A stretch of 64,000 nucleotides of DNA from Chthoniobacter flavus Ellin428 (GCF_000173075.1 NZ_ABVL01000021.1:1-64000), one strand, 5' to 3'; positions 18,676 through 31,672 are shown, numbered from the stretch's first letter. Notes: a model not told the origin generated them from the letters alone. Made by a program: numbers and translations.

Positions 18676-20409
18676 ATGAGCGCGTTACCTTTTCACGATT
18701 TGCCGGCGGCCAAGGCGCGCCGGTTTGTGCCGGCGGAGATTGATCTCGGAGATTGGGCCAGGGTGGAACCGTTGTTTGATCAGCTCGAGGCGGCGGGGGC
18801 GAAGTGCGCCACGGTGGCGGAGCTGGAAGGCTGGTTGCTCGATTGGTGCGAGTTGAGCGCGGCGTTGGACGAGACGGGGAGCCGCCGCTACATCGCCATG
18901 ACCTGCCATACCGACGATGCCGAGGCGGAGAAGGCGTATTTGCATTTCGTCGAGCATATCGAGCCGCAGGTGAAGCCGCGGCAATTCCGGCTGGAGAAAT
19001 TGCTCGCCGGTCATCCGCTCTGCGAGCAATTGCCGGATTTGCGCTACGAAGTTTTCCTGCGCGATGTGCGCAACCGGGTGGAGATCTTTCGCGAGCAGAA
19101 CGTGCCGCTGGAGACCGAGGATACCAAGCTCGGGCAGCAGTATTTGAAACTCAGCGGCGCGCTGACGGTGCAATTCCGCGGCGAGGAAAAGACGCTCACC
19201 CAAATGGGCAAGCTGCTCGAGGATCCCGATCGGGCATTGCGCGAGGAAGTTTGGAAGCTCGTGACGTATCGCCGCCTGCAGGAGCGGGATCGCTTTGACG
19301 AGCAGTTCGAAGGACTGGCCAGGCTGCGCGCGCAGATGGCGGCGAATGCCGGGTTTGCCAATTACCGCGACTACGCGTTTCGCAAGTTGGGCCGGTTCGA
19401 TTACACGCCGGAAGATTGCGTGAGCTATCACGATGCGGTGGCCAGCGAAGTCGTTCCGTTGCTACGGGAATTGCAGGCGCGACGTCGCGAGCAGATCGGT
19501 ATCGAGAAGCTGTGTCCGTGGGACACGGCGTGCGATCCGCTGGGGCGTCCGCCGCTCAAGCCCTTCGAGGAAGTCGCGCAGATGGTCGCGGGTACGCAGC
19601 GGATTTTCGATCGGCTTGACACGGAGCTGGCCGGCGGGATGCGGCAGATGAATGACCTGCATCTGCTCGATCTCGACAATCGCAAAGGCAAGGCGCCAGG
19701 CGGATATCAGCAGACGCTCGCTGAGGCGCGTTTGCCGTTCATTTTCATGAACGCGGTGGGACAGCAGCGCGATGTCGAGGTGTTGTTGCACGAGGCGGGG
19801 CATGCCTTTCATGCGCTCGCCGCGCGCGAGGAGGATTTACTGCCCTACCGGCAGAGTCCGCCCATCGAATTTTGCGAAGTCGCGTCGATGAGCATGGAGC
19901 TGTTGGGTGGGCAATTCCTCGAGGAGTTTTATGCGGAGCCGGAGGTTATCCGGGCGCGGCGTTCGCATCTTGAAGGTATCGTGGCCACGCTCTGCTGGGT
20001 GGCGACGATCGATGCGTTTCAGCACTGGCTCTACACGCATCTGGGTCACACGCGGGCGGAACGGGCCAGCGCCTGGGATGCGTTGGTCGTCCGTTTCGGT
20101 GGCGATGTGGACTGGAGCGGACACGAGGAAGCGCGCAGCTATCTTTGGCAGCGACAACTGCACATTTTCGTCGTGCCGTTTTACTACATCGAGTACGGCA
20201 TCGCGCAGCTCGGCGCGCTGCAGGTGTGGGCGAATTCGAAGGAAGATCCCGCGGAAGCGTTGGCCGATTACAAAGCGGCGCTGGCGCTGGGCGGCTCACG
20301 GCCGTTGCCGGAGTTGTTTGCGGCGGCGGGCTGTCAGTTTCGATTTGATGCGGAGATGATCCGCTCGCTCATCACACTCGTGCGGACTGAACTGCAGAAG
20401 CTGGGATGA
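18676..20409 (+). CDS. M3-family oligoendopeptidase (PepF-like)
   Basis: A 577-residue cytosolic zinc metallopeptidase of family M3B, which cleaves short peptides. The zinc site HEAGH is at residues 372-376, with the third ligand in the EFCEVASMSMELL segment (E401). The substrate-side loop near the C-terminus has FVVPFYYIEYGIAQLGALQVW, the Tyr/His-type motif of PepF-like enzymes. No signal peptide is present. The length is normal (560-610). It starts 98 nt after glnB and is separated by the AGTAATCAGT repeats, so a shared transcript is unlikely. A 15-bp inverted repeat follows its stop. Confidence 0.94.
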   Translation: MSALPFHDLPAAKARRFVPAEIDLGDWARVEPLFDQLEAAGAKCATVAELEGWLLDWCELSAALDETGSRRYIAMTCHTDDAEAEKAYLHFVEHIEPQVKPRQFRLEKLLAGHPLCEQLPDLRYEVFLRDVRNRVEIFREQNVPLETEDTKLGQQYLKLSGALTVQFRGEEKTLTQMGKLLEDPDRALREEVWKLVTYRRLQERDRFDEQFEGLARLRAQMAANAGFANYRDYAFRKLGRFDYTPEDCVSYHDAVASEVVPLLRELQARRREQIGIEKLCPWDTACDPLGRPPLKPFEEVAQMVAGTQRIFDRLDTELAGGMRQMNDLHLLDLDNRKGKAPGGYQQTLAEARLPFIFMNAVGQQRDVEVLLHEAGHAFHALAAREEDLLPYRQSPPIEFCEVASMSMELLGGQFLEEFYAEPEVIRARRSHLEGIVATLCWVATIDAFQHWLYTHLGHTRAERASAWDALVVRFGGDVDWSGHEEARSYLWQRQLHIFVVPFYYIEYGIAQLGALQVWANSKEDPAEALADYKAALALGGSRPLPELFAAAGCQFRFDAEMIRSLITLVRTELQKLG

Positions 20410-20415
20410 GCAGAG

Positions 20416-20518
20416 AAGGCGGAAGGATGAGGGATGAGGGATGAAGAGAAGTGCGCTTCGCGGGTTGTGAACTTCGATGTCCGCAAGCAAATAACATTCT
20501 TCTTCATCCTTCCGCCTT
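20416..20518. repeat. Inverted repeat between convergent genes
   Basis: AAGGCGGAAGGATGA (20416-20430) is perfectly complementary to TCATCCTTCCGCCTT (20504-20518). GATGAGG units are repeated in tandem beside the left arm. The element fills the 118 nt between the peptidase stop and the phosphatase stop, so it may terminate transcription from both sides, though the loop of about 73 nt is long. Confidence 0.6.
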
Positions 20519-20527
20519 CATCCTTTC

Positions 20528-21373
20528 TTAAAGCACCTCCACCACCACCGCCGTCGTATTGTCCCGTCCAGCATTCTGCACGGAAGTCGTGACCAAGTCC
20601 CGCGCAGGATTCCACGCGGCCGCAGCCGCGCCCTCCGGGCGACGAAGCATGTCGGCGAGGGCGTGGTCGTAGAGGCCTTCGACTACACCATCCGTGCAGA
20701 GCAGGAAAATGTCGCCGGGTTCGCAGGTCACGGCGCCGACTTGTGGGTCGACGAATTGATTGCCCGCGCCCAAAGCTTTTTGAAGGACGTTGCGGCGCGG
20801 GTGCGTGCGCGCTTCGCGTTCGTTGAGTTCCCCTTTGCGGAAGAGCCAGTCGACGTAAGTGTCGTCGTGAGTGATGCGGCGCAACGTGCCTTCGCGAGCA
20901 GAGAGGTAGTAGATGCGGCTGTCGCCGATGTGGCCGAAGAACATCCAGCCGGGAACGAACCAGGCGAGGCTGAGCGTGGCGCCCATGCCGCGGCACTCCT
21001 CGTAGCTGCTGCCGAGATAGGTAAGAGCCTTGTGCACTTCGTCGAAAAGAACTTCCAGCACGTCCGCAAAGCCGGATCCCAGCCCTGCAACACCCAGGCG
21101 ATAGGACCGGGGCAACAGGTGGGCGATCTTGTCCACCGTGATTCGGCTGGCGAATTCCCCGGCCATTGCGCCCCCCATGCCGTCGCTCACCGCGAAGACG
21201 AAGTCGTTGTGTTCCTCGGTGTCCTCCCCCACTTTGCCCAAGTAACGCAGCTCCTGGGCGTCAAACTGGATGGCTACGAAGGAATCCTCATTGTTCTTGC
21301 GGACCTTGCCGCGGTCGGTCACGCCGGACCAGCGGAGACGAAACGGCGTGAGCGACTTATGAGAGGAATCCAT
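20528..21373 (-). CDS. PP2C-type serine/threonine protein phosphatase
   Basis: A 281-residue cytosolic PPM/PP2C phosphatase that removes phosphate from Ser/Thr using two metal ions. Motifs present: TDRGKVRKNNEDSF (motif 1), FAVSDGMGG (metal Asp), GHIGDSRIYYL, LLCTDGVVEGL and GRDNTTAVVVEVL at the end. The ATG at 21373 makes it overlap the upstream kinase-like gene by 17 nt, which implies translational coupling; an ATG at 21439 would only add low-complexity residues. The pair suggests a small reversible-phosphorylation switch. Confidence 0.93.
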   Translation of the reverse strand: MDSSHKSLTPFRLRWSGVTDRGKVRKNNEDSFVAIQFDAQELRYLGKVGEDTEEHNDFVFAVSDGMGGAMAGEFASRITVDKIAHLLPRSYRLGVAGLGSGFADVLEVLFDEVHKALTYLGSSYEECRGMGATLSLAWFVPGWMFFGHIGDSRIYYLSAREGTLRRITHDDTYVDWLFRKGELNEREARTHPRRNVLQKALGAGNQFVDPQVGAVTCEPGDIFLLCTDGVVEGLYDHALADMLRRPEGAAAAAWNPARDLVTTSVQNAGRDNTTAVVVEVL

Positions 21374-21764
21374 CGGCGGATTTATCCGGGTCGGGGAGGA
21401 TGGTGGCAAACTCGAAGTCGATGAGACAGAAACGGCCATCCGAACTGCGGTAGGTCACGTTGCGCATCTCGGCGTCGTCATGACGCACGCCATACAGCTC
21501 GAGTTCCTTGTAGAGTTCCCGCATGCGTTCCGGGTCGAGATGTTCAACACGTTGTCCGCAGTTCGTAGTCACGATGCGCAATTGGTCCGGATATTCTTCG
21601 AGTAAAGTGGGCACAAATGGACAGTGGCGCGCTTCCAAGTGGCGCAAAACGCGCACCTCGGTGGCGTAGCGCTCCTCGGCTTTAGGGCCACGAAAAGTTT
21701 TATGGACCCGGCCGTCGTAGCCGATGCGGACCGTGGCGCGGAGGGTGTCTTTGACTTGGTGCAC
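21357..21764 (-). CDS. Minimal protein-kinase-like protein
   Basis: A 135-residue protein that keeps the main marks of a kinase fold in very short form: a beta-3-type lysine K22 (RVHKTF), an alpha-C glutamate E36 (ATEVRVLRHLE), a catalytic-loop-like VRHDDAEMRNV (D96 or D97, N102), and a DFG-like LIDFEFA (D116). This spacing resembles RIO/Bud32/WaaP-type atypical kinases rather than Hanks kinases, which are about 260 residues. It overlaps the PP2C gene by 17 nt in the same operon, which supports a kinase role opposing that phosphatase. It is divergent from glnII. Activity is inferred; a pseudokinase is possible. Confidence 0.72.
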   Translation of the reverse strand: MHQVKDTLRATVRIGYDGRVHKTFRGPKAEERYATEVRVLRHLEARHCPFVPTLLEEYPDQLRIVTTNCGQRVEHLDPERMRELYKELELYGVRHDDAEMRNVTYRSSDGRFCLIDFEFATILPDPDKSADGFLS

Positions 21765-21881
21765 AGAGGCAAGATGCTTTGCTTCAGAGACGGAGCAAGT
21801 ACCGAAGCGAAGGTTTGCGCGGGGCAGTCTCTGTTAAAATGGAGCAAAGCACTGCCTGTTCGCGCTTTCGGTATTTGCATG

Positions 21882-21897
21882 TGGCATTGGTTTTGCT
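21882..21897 (+). promoter_or_regulatory. Candidate sigma-54 promoter of glnII
   Basis: TGGCATTGGTTTTGCT fits TGGCACG-N4-TTGCW with two mismatches and the obligatory GG-N10-GC spacing. It lies 107 nt before the glutamine synthetase ATG in the gap (21765-22004) that divides it from the divergent kinase-like gene. A perfect sigma-54 site before glnB in the same window makes it more credible. Confidence 0.55.
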
Positions 21898-22004
21898 AAA
21901 TCCCCGCAGCACCTCAATTCAGGGCTTTTAGGGCCACAACCACCATTGCGGCGGTCAAATCGGTGCACCCCGCTCAAAAATAACCACCTACCTACAAAAC
22001 CATA

Positions 22005-23030
22005 ATGGCGAAGTACAAACTGGAATACATTTGGCTCGATGGCTACGAGCCCGTTGCCAACCTCCGCGGCAAGACGCAGATCAAGGAATTTAACGCGTTC
22101 CCGAAACTCGAAGAGCTCCCGATGTGGGGCTTCGACGGCAGCTCGACCCGCCAGGCCGAGGGCCGCAACTCGGATTGCATGCTCAAGCCCGTCGCCGTTT
22201 TTCCTGATGCCACCAAGACCAATGCTGCGCTCGTCATGTGCGAAGTCATGATGCCGGATGGCAAGACCCCGCACCCGAGCAACAGCCGCGCGACCATTTT
22301 TGACGATCCGGACGCCTGGTTCGGCTTCGAGCAGGAATACTTCCTCTATCAGGACGGCGTGCCCCTCGGCTTCCCGCAGGGTGGCGGCTTCCCGCCCCCC
22401 CAAGGTGAATACTACACCGGCGTCGGCTATAAGAACGTGGGCGCCATCGCCCGCGAGATCGTCGACACGCATCTCGAGCTGTGCCTCGCGGCCGGCATCA
22501 ACCACGAAGGCATCAACGCCGAAGTGGCCAAGGGCCAGTGGGAATTCCAGATCTTCGGGAAGGGCTCGCGCACGGCCGCCGATCAGGTATGGATGGCCCG
22601 CTACATCATGCTCCGCCTTTGCGAGAAGTACGAAGTGGACGTGAACTGGCACTGCAAGCCGCTCGGTAAGGACGTCGACTGGAACGGCTCCGGCATGCAC
22701 TCCAACTTCTCGACCAAGCACATGCGCGAAGTCGGCGGCAAGGCCTACTTCGAAGCCCTCATGGAAGCCTTCGACAAGTACAAGAACGAGCACATCGCGG
22801 TCTACGGCCCGGACAACCATCTGCGCCTGACCGGTCTCCACGAGACCCAGTCGATCGACAAGTTCAACTACGGCATCGCCAACCGCGGCGCTTCGGTCCG
22901 CGTCCCGCACAGCTTCGTGAACAACGACTACAAGGGCTACCTCGAAGATCGCCGCCCGAACTCCCAAGGCGACCCGTACAAGATCGCCAGCCGCATTCTG
23001 CAGACGATCGCTACGGTTCCGACCAAGTAA
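22005..23030 (+). CDS. glnII: Glutamine synthetase, type II (eukaryote-type)
   Basis: A 341-residue GSII enzyme, making glutamine from glutamate, ammonia and ATP. The N-terminal beta-grasp has EYIWLDGYEP and MWGFDGSSTRQAEG, a substrate-site loop. The catalytic domain has FGFEQEYFL (metal-binding Glu), GINHEGINAEVAKGQWEFQ, VDWNGSGMHSNFST, and the C-terminal RGASVRVP and EDRRPNSQGDPY. The short length and this order are typical of GSII rather than the 470-residue GSI, so adenylylation control is not expected. It stands alone between a candidate sigma-54 promoter and a strong terminator. With glnB and the glutamate synthase it forms the nitrogen-assimilation set of the window. Confidence 0.95.
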   Translation: MAKYKLEYIWLDGYEPVANLRGKTQIKEFNAFPKLEELPMWGFDGSSTRQAEGRNSDCMLKPVAVFPDATKTNAALVMCEVMMPDGKTPHPSNSRATIFDDPDAWFGFEQEYFLYQDGVPLGFPQGGGFPPPQGEYYTGVGYKNVGAIAREIVDTHLELCLAAGINHEGINAEVAKGQWEFQIFGKGSRTAADQVWMARYIMLRLCEKYEVDVNWHCKPLGKDVDWNGSGMHSNFSTKHMREVGGKAYFEALMEAFDKYKNEHIAVYGPDNHLRLTGLHETQSIDKFNYGIANRGASVRVPHSFVNNDYKGYLEDRRPNSQGDPYKIASRILQTIATVPTK

Positions 23031-23162
23031 TTCGCCGGCGTCGTTTCCGCCGCAAAATTTTCCCGGTGTCAGGGCCCTTTAGGGGATGCCGGGAGACCCT
23101 GCGGCCACGAGACGCGCTGTGACCTTTCAGCGAACTCCGCGAAGAGCTCGCCTGCTTAACCG

Positions 23163-23205
23163 AAAACGCCGTCCGGCTGGAAATGCCGGGCGGCGTTTTG
23201 CTTTT
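23163..23205 (+). terminator. Rho-independent terminator of glnII
   Basis: A 15-bp stem (AAAACGCCGTCCGGC at 23163-23177 with GCCGGGCGGCGTTTT at 23185-23199, one G-T pair), a 7-nt loop and a T-rich tail to 23205. It is 132 nt after the glnII stop. Confidence 0.88.
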
Positions 23206-23221
23206 CGAGGACGGGAGGGGT

Positions 23222-23295
23222 GGTCCTATACTTCCTATTCTTCCTATACCTCCCATCCGAAAATAGGAGGAATAGGAGGTATAGGACTTATAGGA
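23222..23295. repeat. TCCTATA/TAGGAGG imperfect inverted repeat
   Basis: A pyrimidine-rich arm of TCCTATAC/TTCCTATT units (23224-23254) is followed after 9 nt by a purine-rich arm of TAGGAGG/AATAGGAGGTATAGGA units (23264-23295). The arms can pair over most of their length. The first 29 nt recur almost exactly at 53392-53420. Confidence 0.75.
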
Positions 23296-23304
23296 GCTTC
23301 CCGC

Positions 23305-24600
23305 TCAATCTTCCCGCAGCGCCTTCACCGGATCGAGGCGGGCGGCGGCATATGCCGGCGCCAGCGCGGCGAGCGAGCAGAGTAGAAAAGCCCCGATGCA
23401 AATCACGGCGACATCGTGCGGGACGATCTCGGCCGGAATGCCCTCGAATTCATAGATCCCCGGCGGGAAGACTTGAATGTGCAAAGTCGACGAAAGCCAG
23501 TCGCGGAAAGGATTGCGGTAATAAAGAACCGTCATGCCGGTGACGAGACCGCCCACGGTCCCGAGCGCGCCGACAAACATCCCCTGCCACAGGAACACCC
23601 ACACGATCTGCGAGGTCCGCGCACCGAGTGCTTTCATGATGCCGATCTCGCGCTTCTTCTGCACCGTGACGGTGATGAGCGTATTCATGATGCCGAAGGC
23701 GGCGACGAGCACGATGAAGAAAAGGATGATGAACATGACATGCCGCTCCATGTCGATCGCCTCGAAGCGCTCGCGGTTTTCATCGAACCACGAAGTCGTG
23801 AACGCTTTCCCGTCGAGTGCCTGGTCGATCAAACGTTTCGTCGTGCGCACGTCGTAGGGATTCGTCGTGTTCACTGAGAGGCCGTGCACGCCGTCCTTGA
23901 GCTCGTAAAGCGCCTGGGCGTTGGTCAGCGGCACGAGCAGTGTGGAGGAATCGACGCTGTTGCGGCCGGAATTGATGAGGCCCACGATTTTCATCGGTGC
24001 CGGGAAGACGACATCGCCCTTGAGCTCCGCGAGCGTCTTCGGCTTGGCATTCGGGTCATCGCTCTCGCGCTGGATCTCCTGGAGAATGCCGTGAATATTG
24101 CCCGGGGCGTAGATGGTGATTTCGTCACCGATATTCGCGCCGAGATCCATGGCGAGCTCCTTGCCGACGATCACGGAATCGAGTGGCATATCGACCGTAC
24201 CGATGACGAATTTCTTCAAGTCGATGAGCTTCTCCTCCGCCTCCACATCGATGCCCCGAAGGATGGCCGGATTGACGCGGCCCTCGTGCTCGACGAGGAC
24301 TGGACCTTGGACATACGGGGCCACCGCGACGAGGCCGGGGATCTTGCCGTTGTCGATCTTCCCCATCACCTCGCGCCAGTTGCGCATGATCTCGCCATTG
24401 GTCACCCGCAGGTGCGGTTCGAAGCCGAGGATCGCCTTTTGCAAGGTGCGCTCGAAGCCGGTCATGACGGAGATGACGACAATGAGCACCATGACCCCGA
24501 GGATGACCCCGAGGACGGAAATCACGGTAATGACAGAGACGAAAGTGCGCTTGGGCCGGAGGTAACGGAGCGCGAGAAAGAGGCTGAAAGGAGCTTGCAC
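23305..24600 (-). CDS. LolC/LolE-type lipoprotein-release ABC permease
   Basis: A 431-residue inner-membrane protein of the MacB/FtsX superfamily, LolC/E branch, which extracts lipoproteins from the inner membrane with a LolD ATPase (not in this window). Architecture: N-terminal FLALRYLRPKR signature, TM1 (VSVITVISVLGVILGVMVLI), a periplasmic domain of about 230 residues, then three C-terminal TM helices with TVTVQKKREIGIMKALGA and a final LAPAYAAARLDPVKALRED. The GTG at 24600 gives the family N-terminus; an ATG at 24687 would add 29 residues with no family similarity. The divergent secreted-protein gene starts at 24819. Confidence 0.9.
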   Translation of the reverse strand: MQAPFSLFLALRYLRPKRTFVSVITVISVLGVILGVMVLIVVISVMTGFERTLQKAILGFEPHLRVTNGEIMRNWREVMGKIDNGKIPGLVAVAPYVQGPVLVEHEGRVNPAILRGIDVEAEEKLIDLKKFVIGTVDMPLDSVIVGKELAMDLGANIGDEITIYAPGNIHGILQEIQRESDDPNAKPKTLAELKGDVVFPAPMKIVGLINSGRNSVDSSTLLVPLTNAQALYELKDGVHGLSVNTTNPYDVRTTKRLIDQALDGKAFTTSWFDENRERFEAIDMERHVMFIILFFIVLVAAFGIMNTLITVTVQKKREIGIMKALGARTSQIVWVFLWQGMFVGALGTVGGLVTGMTVLYYRNPFRDWLSSTLHIQVFPPGIYEFEGIPAEIVPHDVAVICIGAFLLCSLAALAPAYAAARLDPVKALRED

Positions 24601-24818
24601 AGGCGGGCGATAATGGAAGCCGCTCCCGGCTCGCCGACCAAGCGAAATGTCACGCGAAAAATCAGGCTGGCCGCCGAAGCCCGGCATAGGCGTTTTGCCT
24701 ACTGTAACGGCCTAAATTTCCTACCGGTCTTTTCCTCTGTGAAAGGCCCGTGTTTTTCCGTGAAAATATTTTGAGAAACGTGTTGACGATGTACCTCCAC
24801 GGAGCTTCACTGCCCACC

Positions 24819-25508
24819 ATGAAGAAAGTTCTCTCCCTCCTCGTCGCATTTGTCTTTCTCCAAGTGCAATCTTGGGCTCTGAGCGGCGGCCCTGTGTTTT
24901 TGCACAACGGCAATCCGTCCATCATCGGGACTTACGGAGGCGTGTTGATTCCGCAGAGTTCTACTTCCACGCCTGCTACTCTGCAGCCTGCGTCCATCGG
25001 CATCTTCAGCATGTCGGTGCCGGAAACCGGTATTTCGGCGGGCGTCGCGATTGTCTTCGTTAACGGCGTCGCCTTCATCGGCCAGATCGCTGGTATCGGT
25101 GATGGGGACAAGGGAACGATTCAAGGCCTGATCGCCGGCGAGAGCAATTTCACGGTTACGATCGGAACGCAACAGTTCAACATCAACGCGCAGGGGTCCT
25201 TTAAGGCCAAGGTCATTCAGGGTAGTTCTGGTGCTTTCACGCCCGCGCCGGCTGGTTCGGGTAACGGCGCCGCTAGTTCGTCGAGCTCCTCCACCCCTAG
25301 CACTTCGAGCGAAGTGGGTTCCACCAATTCGGCGCGCCTCACCGGCACGGCGGAGATCGGAACATTCTTCCGAGTCAATACGATTACTGGTGAACCCCTC
25401 ATCGATGTGGTGGTCACCTACGCAATCGACGGCATCAAGCAGAACAACGTCCCGGCTAACGTGACGACGGTTCCGTTCAACTTCACCGGCGGCGGCAGCG
25501 GATCCTAG
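24819..25508 (+). CDS. Secreted protein of unknown function
   Basis: A 229-residue protein with a clear Sec signal (MKKVLSLLVAFVFLQVQSWA, cut near residue 21). The mature part is Gly/Ser/Thr-rich with beta-strand character and two halves of similar flavour (GIFSMSVPETGISAGVAIVF; RLTGTAEIGTFFRVNTITGEP), joined by a Ser-rich linker (SSSSSSTPSTSSE). No Cys is seen after the signal. I recognise no family. It lies 96 nt before the pilin-like gene in the same direction, so the two may be cell-surface products expressed together. The ATG at 24819 is fixed by the signal peptide. Confidence 0.75.
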   Translation: MKKVLSLLVAFVFLQVQSWALSGGPVFLHNGNPSIIGTYGGVLIPQSSTSTPATLQPASIGIFSMSVPETGISAGVAIVFVNGVAFIGQIAGIGDGDKGTIQGLIAGESNFTVTIGTQQFNINAQGSFKAKVIQGSSGAFTPAPAGSGNGAASSSSSSTPSTSSEVGSTNSARLTGTAEIGTFFRVNTITGEPLIDVVVTYAIDGIKQNNVPANVTTVPFNFTGGGSGS

Positions 25509-25604
25509 TCCGAGGCCATCTCTGCTCTTCGCTCGCAGGCCAAAGAAGGCGTGCAAACCCACCTCGCGAGCGGCGGTTGGAAAAGGAAGTTTCGAAGTCG
25601 CTTA

Positions 25605-26144
25605 ATGCGCAGTAAATCGCTCCGTCTTCGGGAATGCGGGTTTACGGTTTTGGAGATACTGACGGTCCTGGTCGTAATCTCCATTCTGGCGACGATGGTT
25701 TTCGCCAGCTACTCCGCGCTTCGCGACAAGGCGCGTCGCGCATCTTGCATCAACAACCTGCTGAATTTGCACGTCGGCATGACCAGTTACTTGACGGATC
25801 ACGATGGTCTGTGGCCGCAAATTCCCAATGATAATCTCAGGGATCCCGCTTTCGCGATGGGCTGGGTCAACGTATTGCGCCCTTACAAACTGACGGAGAT
25901 CAATTGGATCTGTCCGTCCGTCCAGGCGGCCCTCGGGGTCAACTACATGACCTATCCGCGACTGGATTATCTGCCTACACCGTTCGGCACGCAGGCGCGG
26001 GCGGCTTATCAATACGGCACGCAACCGTGGTTCGTGGAGCGGGCCGACATTCACGGCGACGGCAACCTGCTCATCTTTGCCAACGGCTCGATCAAATCGA
26101 TTAACCAGGCATTTTCTGACGCCTTCCAGCAGTCGACCCAATAA
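25605..26144 (+). CDS. Prepilin-type N-terminal methylation domain protein
   Basis: A 179-residue type IV pilin/pseudopilin-like protein. It has a basic leader, then the prepilin peptidase site in RECG^FTVLEILTVLVVISIL with the Glu at +5 of the mature protein, followed by the hydrophobic helix and ASYSALRDKARRASCINNLLNLHVGMTSYLTDHDG, the region typical of Verrucomicrobia/Planctomycetes pilin-like proteins. The C-terminus has DIHGDGNLLIFANGSIKSI, the H-x-DG-type end often seen there. No other secretion genes are nearby. The ATG at 25605 is preferred; the frame is open to an ATG at 25551. Confidence 0.85.
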   Translation: MRSKSLRLRECGFTVLEILTVLVVISILATMVFASYSALRDKARRASCINNLLNLHVGMTSYLTDHDGLWPQIPNDNLRDPAFAMGWVNVLRPYKLTEINWICPSVQAALGVNYMTYPRLDYLPTPFGTQARAAYQYGTQPWFVERADIHGDGNLLIFANGSIKSINQAFSDAFQQSTQ

Positions 26145-26280
26145 CGGATTCAAGGAACCGGCGTGGTGAGGAGTTGAATTAGAAAACGAATTCCGGGAAC
26201 TGATACAGGCACGACCGTGCGCTGACCCGGCGTGCGGGCAGTACGATCTCTGGACTTGCTTCGACCTGACCTCGATCGGT

Positions 26281-30912
<4,632 letters not shown>

Positions 30913-30986
30913 AAGAGTATTCCCAAGGTTTAACCCGGACGTCCAAAGTAGGAGCGAAGATGTACAATTCAAGACAAAATCTGCGT

Positions 30987-31014
30987 CAATTAGGCAAAAT
31001 TTTGTCGCCAATTG
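30987..31014. promoter_or_regulatory. 28-bp palindromic operator candidate in the gltB-regulator gap
   Basis: The stretch has arms CAATT-a-GGC and GCC-AATTG around AAAATTTTG-TC, with a perfect 10-bp core palindrome CAAAATTTTG at 30995-31004. It lies in the 163-nt divergent region, 75 nt from the gltB start and 62 nt from the regulator start. A further GACAAAAT at 30973-30980 mirrors ATTTTGTC at 30999-31006. Such AT-rich dyads suit Lrp/AsnC-type binding, but no footprint is known. Confidence 0.5.
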
Positions 31015-31075
31015 CCGGTGGCCGTGTCTAACTTTCGCCCTTTTCCCGTCCTTCACCCCCTCTCAACGCACTGGT

Positions 31076-31672
31076 ATGAAAGAACTTGATGAACAGGAGC
31101 GGCTCATTGTCCGCCATCTCATTCGCGACCCCCGCGAATCGGACAACGGCATAGGGGAGGCAACAGGAGTCAATGTGCGCACCGTCGGGCGCAAGCGGCA
31201 GCGGCTCGAACAGGCGGGAATTTTGTCCTATTTTACCCACTTGGACCTCTCCACCCGGGGGACCGGCCAATTCGCCGCGCGTCATCTCTATATCATCAAA
31301 TTCCGCATTGGGGTGACCTACAAGCAGCTCCTCGAAGACATCCAAAAGGAGCCCTTTGTGCGGTCGATTTTCACGGAAATCATCTTCGAAAGCCACATTG
31401 CGGAGATCGATGGCAACCTGGCCATGCTCCTGTTTATCGATGGTGCGGACGAGAAGGACATCGTGCAGACCGTCCAGGAACAGCTCATCCCCAGCCTCCT
31501 GCGCAATCATGGCCAGGACTCCATCGAATCGGTGAACACCATCCGCGTGCTTTCCCCGGTGCGCACGATGCGCAACTACATCCAGCCGCTGAACATGACC
31601 GCCGGCTACATCCGCAAGGATTGGCCGGACGAGGCGATCTACGTCGGGCAGACGAACAATACGACGCCCTGA
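31076..31672 (+). CDS. Lrp/AsnC-like transcriptional regulator
   Basis: A 198-residue DNA-binding protein. The N-terminus is an AsnC-type helix-turn-helix (LDEQERLIVRHLIRDPRESD, then VNVRTVGRKRQRLEQAGIL as recognition and wing). The C-terminal part (about 70-165) has the alternating strand-helix pattern of the RAM ligand domain, ending in a longer tail (RTMRNYIQPLNMTAGYIRKDW) not usual for Lrp. It is divergent from gltB across a palindrome-bearing gap. Lrp directly regulates gltBD in enterics, so a link here is plausible but inferred. It is followed by a repeat-rich spacer. Confidence 0.82.
   Translation: MKELDEQERLIVRHLIRDPRESDNGIGEATGVNVRTVGRKRQRLEQAGILSYFTHLDLSTRGTGQFAARHLYIIKFRIGVTYKQLLEDIQKEPFVRSIFTEIIFESHIAEIDGNLAMLLFIDGADEKDIVQTVQEQLIPSLLRNHGQDSIESVNTIRVLSPVRTMRNYIQPLNMTAGYIRKDWPDEAIYVGQTNNTTP

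Noticed and set aside
30990-31020. Possible sigma-54 promoter before gltB on the minus strand
   Set aside because: The GC and CC pairs are 12 nt apart instead of the required 10, so the spacing is wrong.
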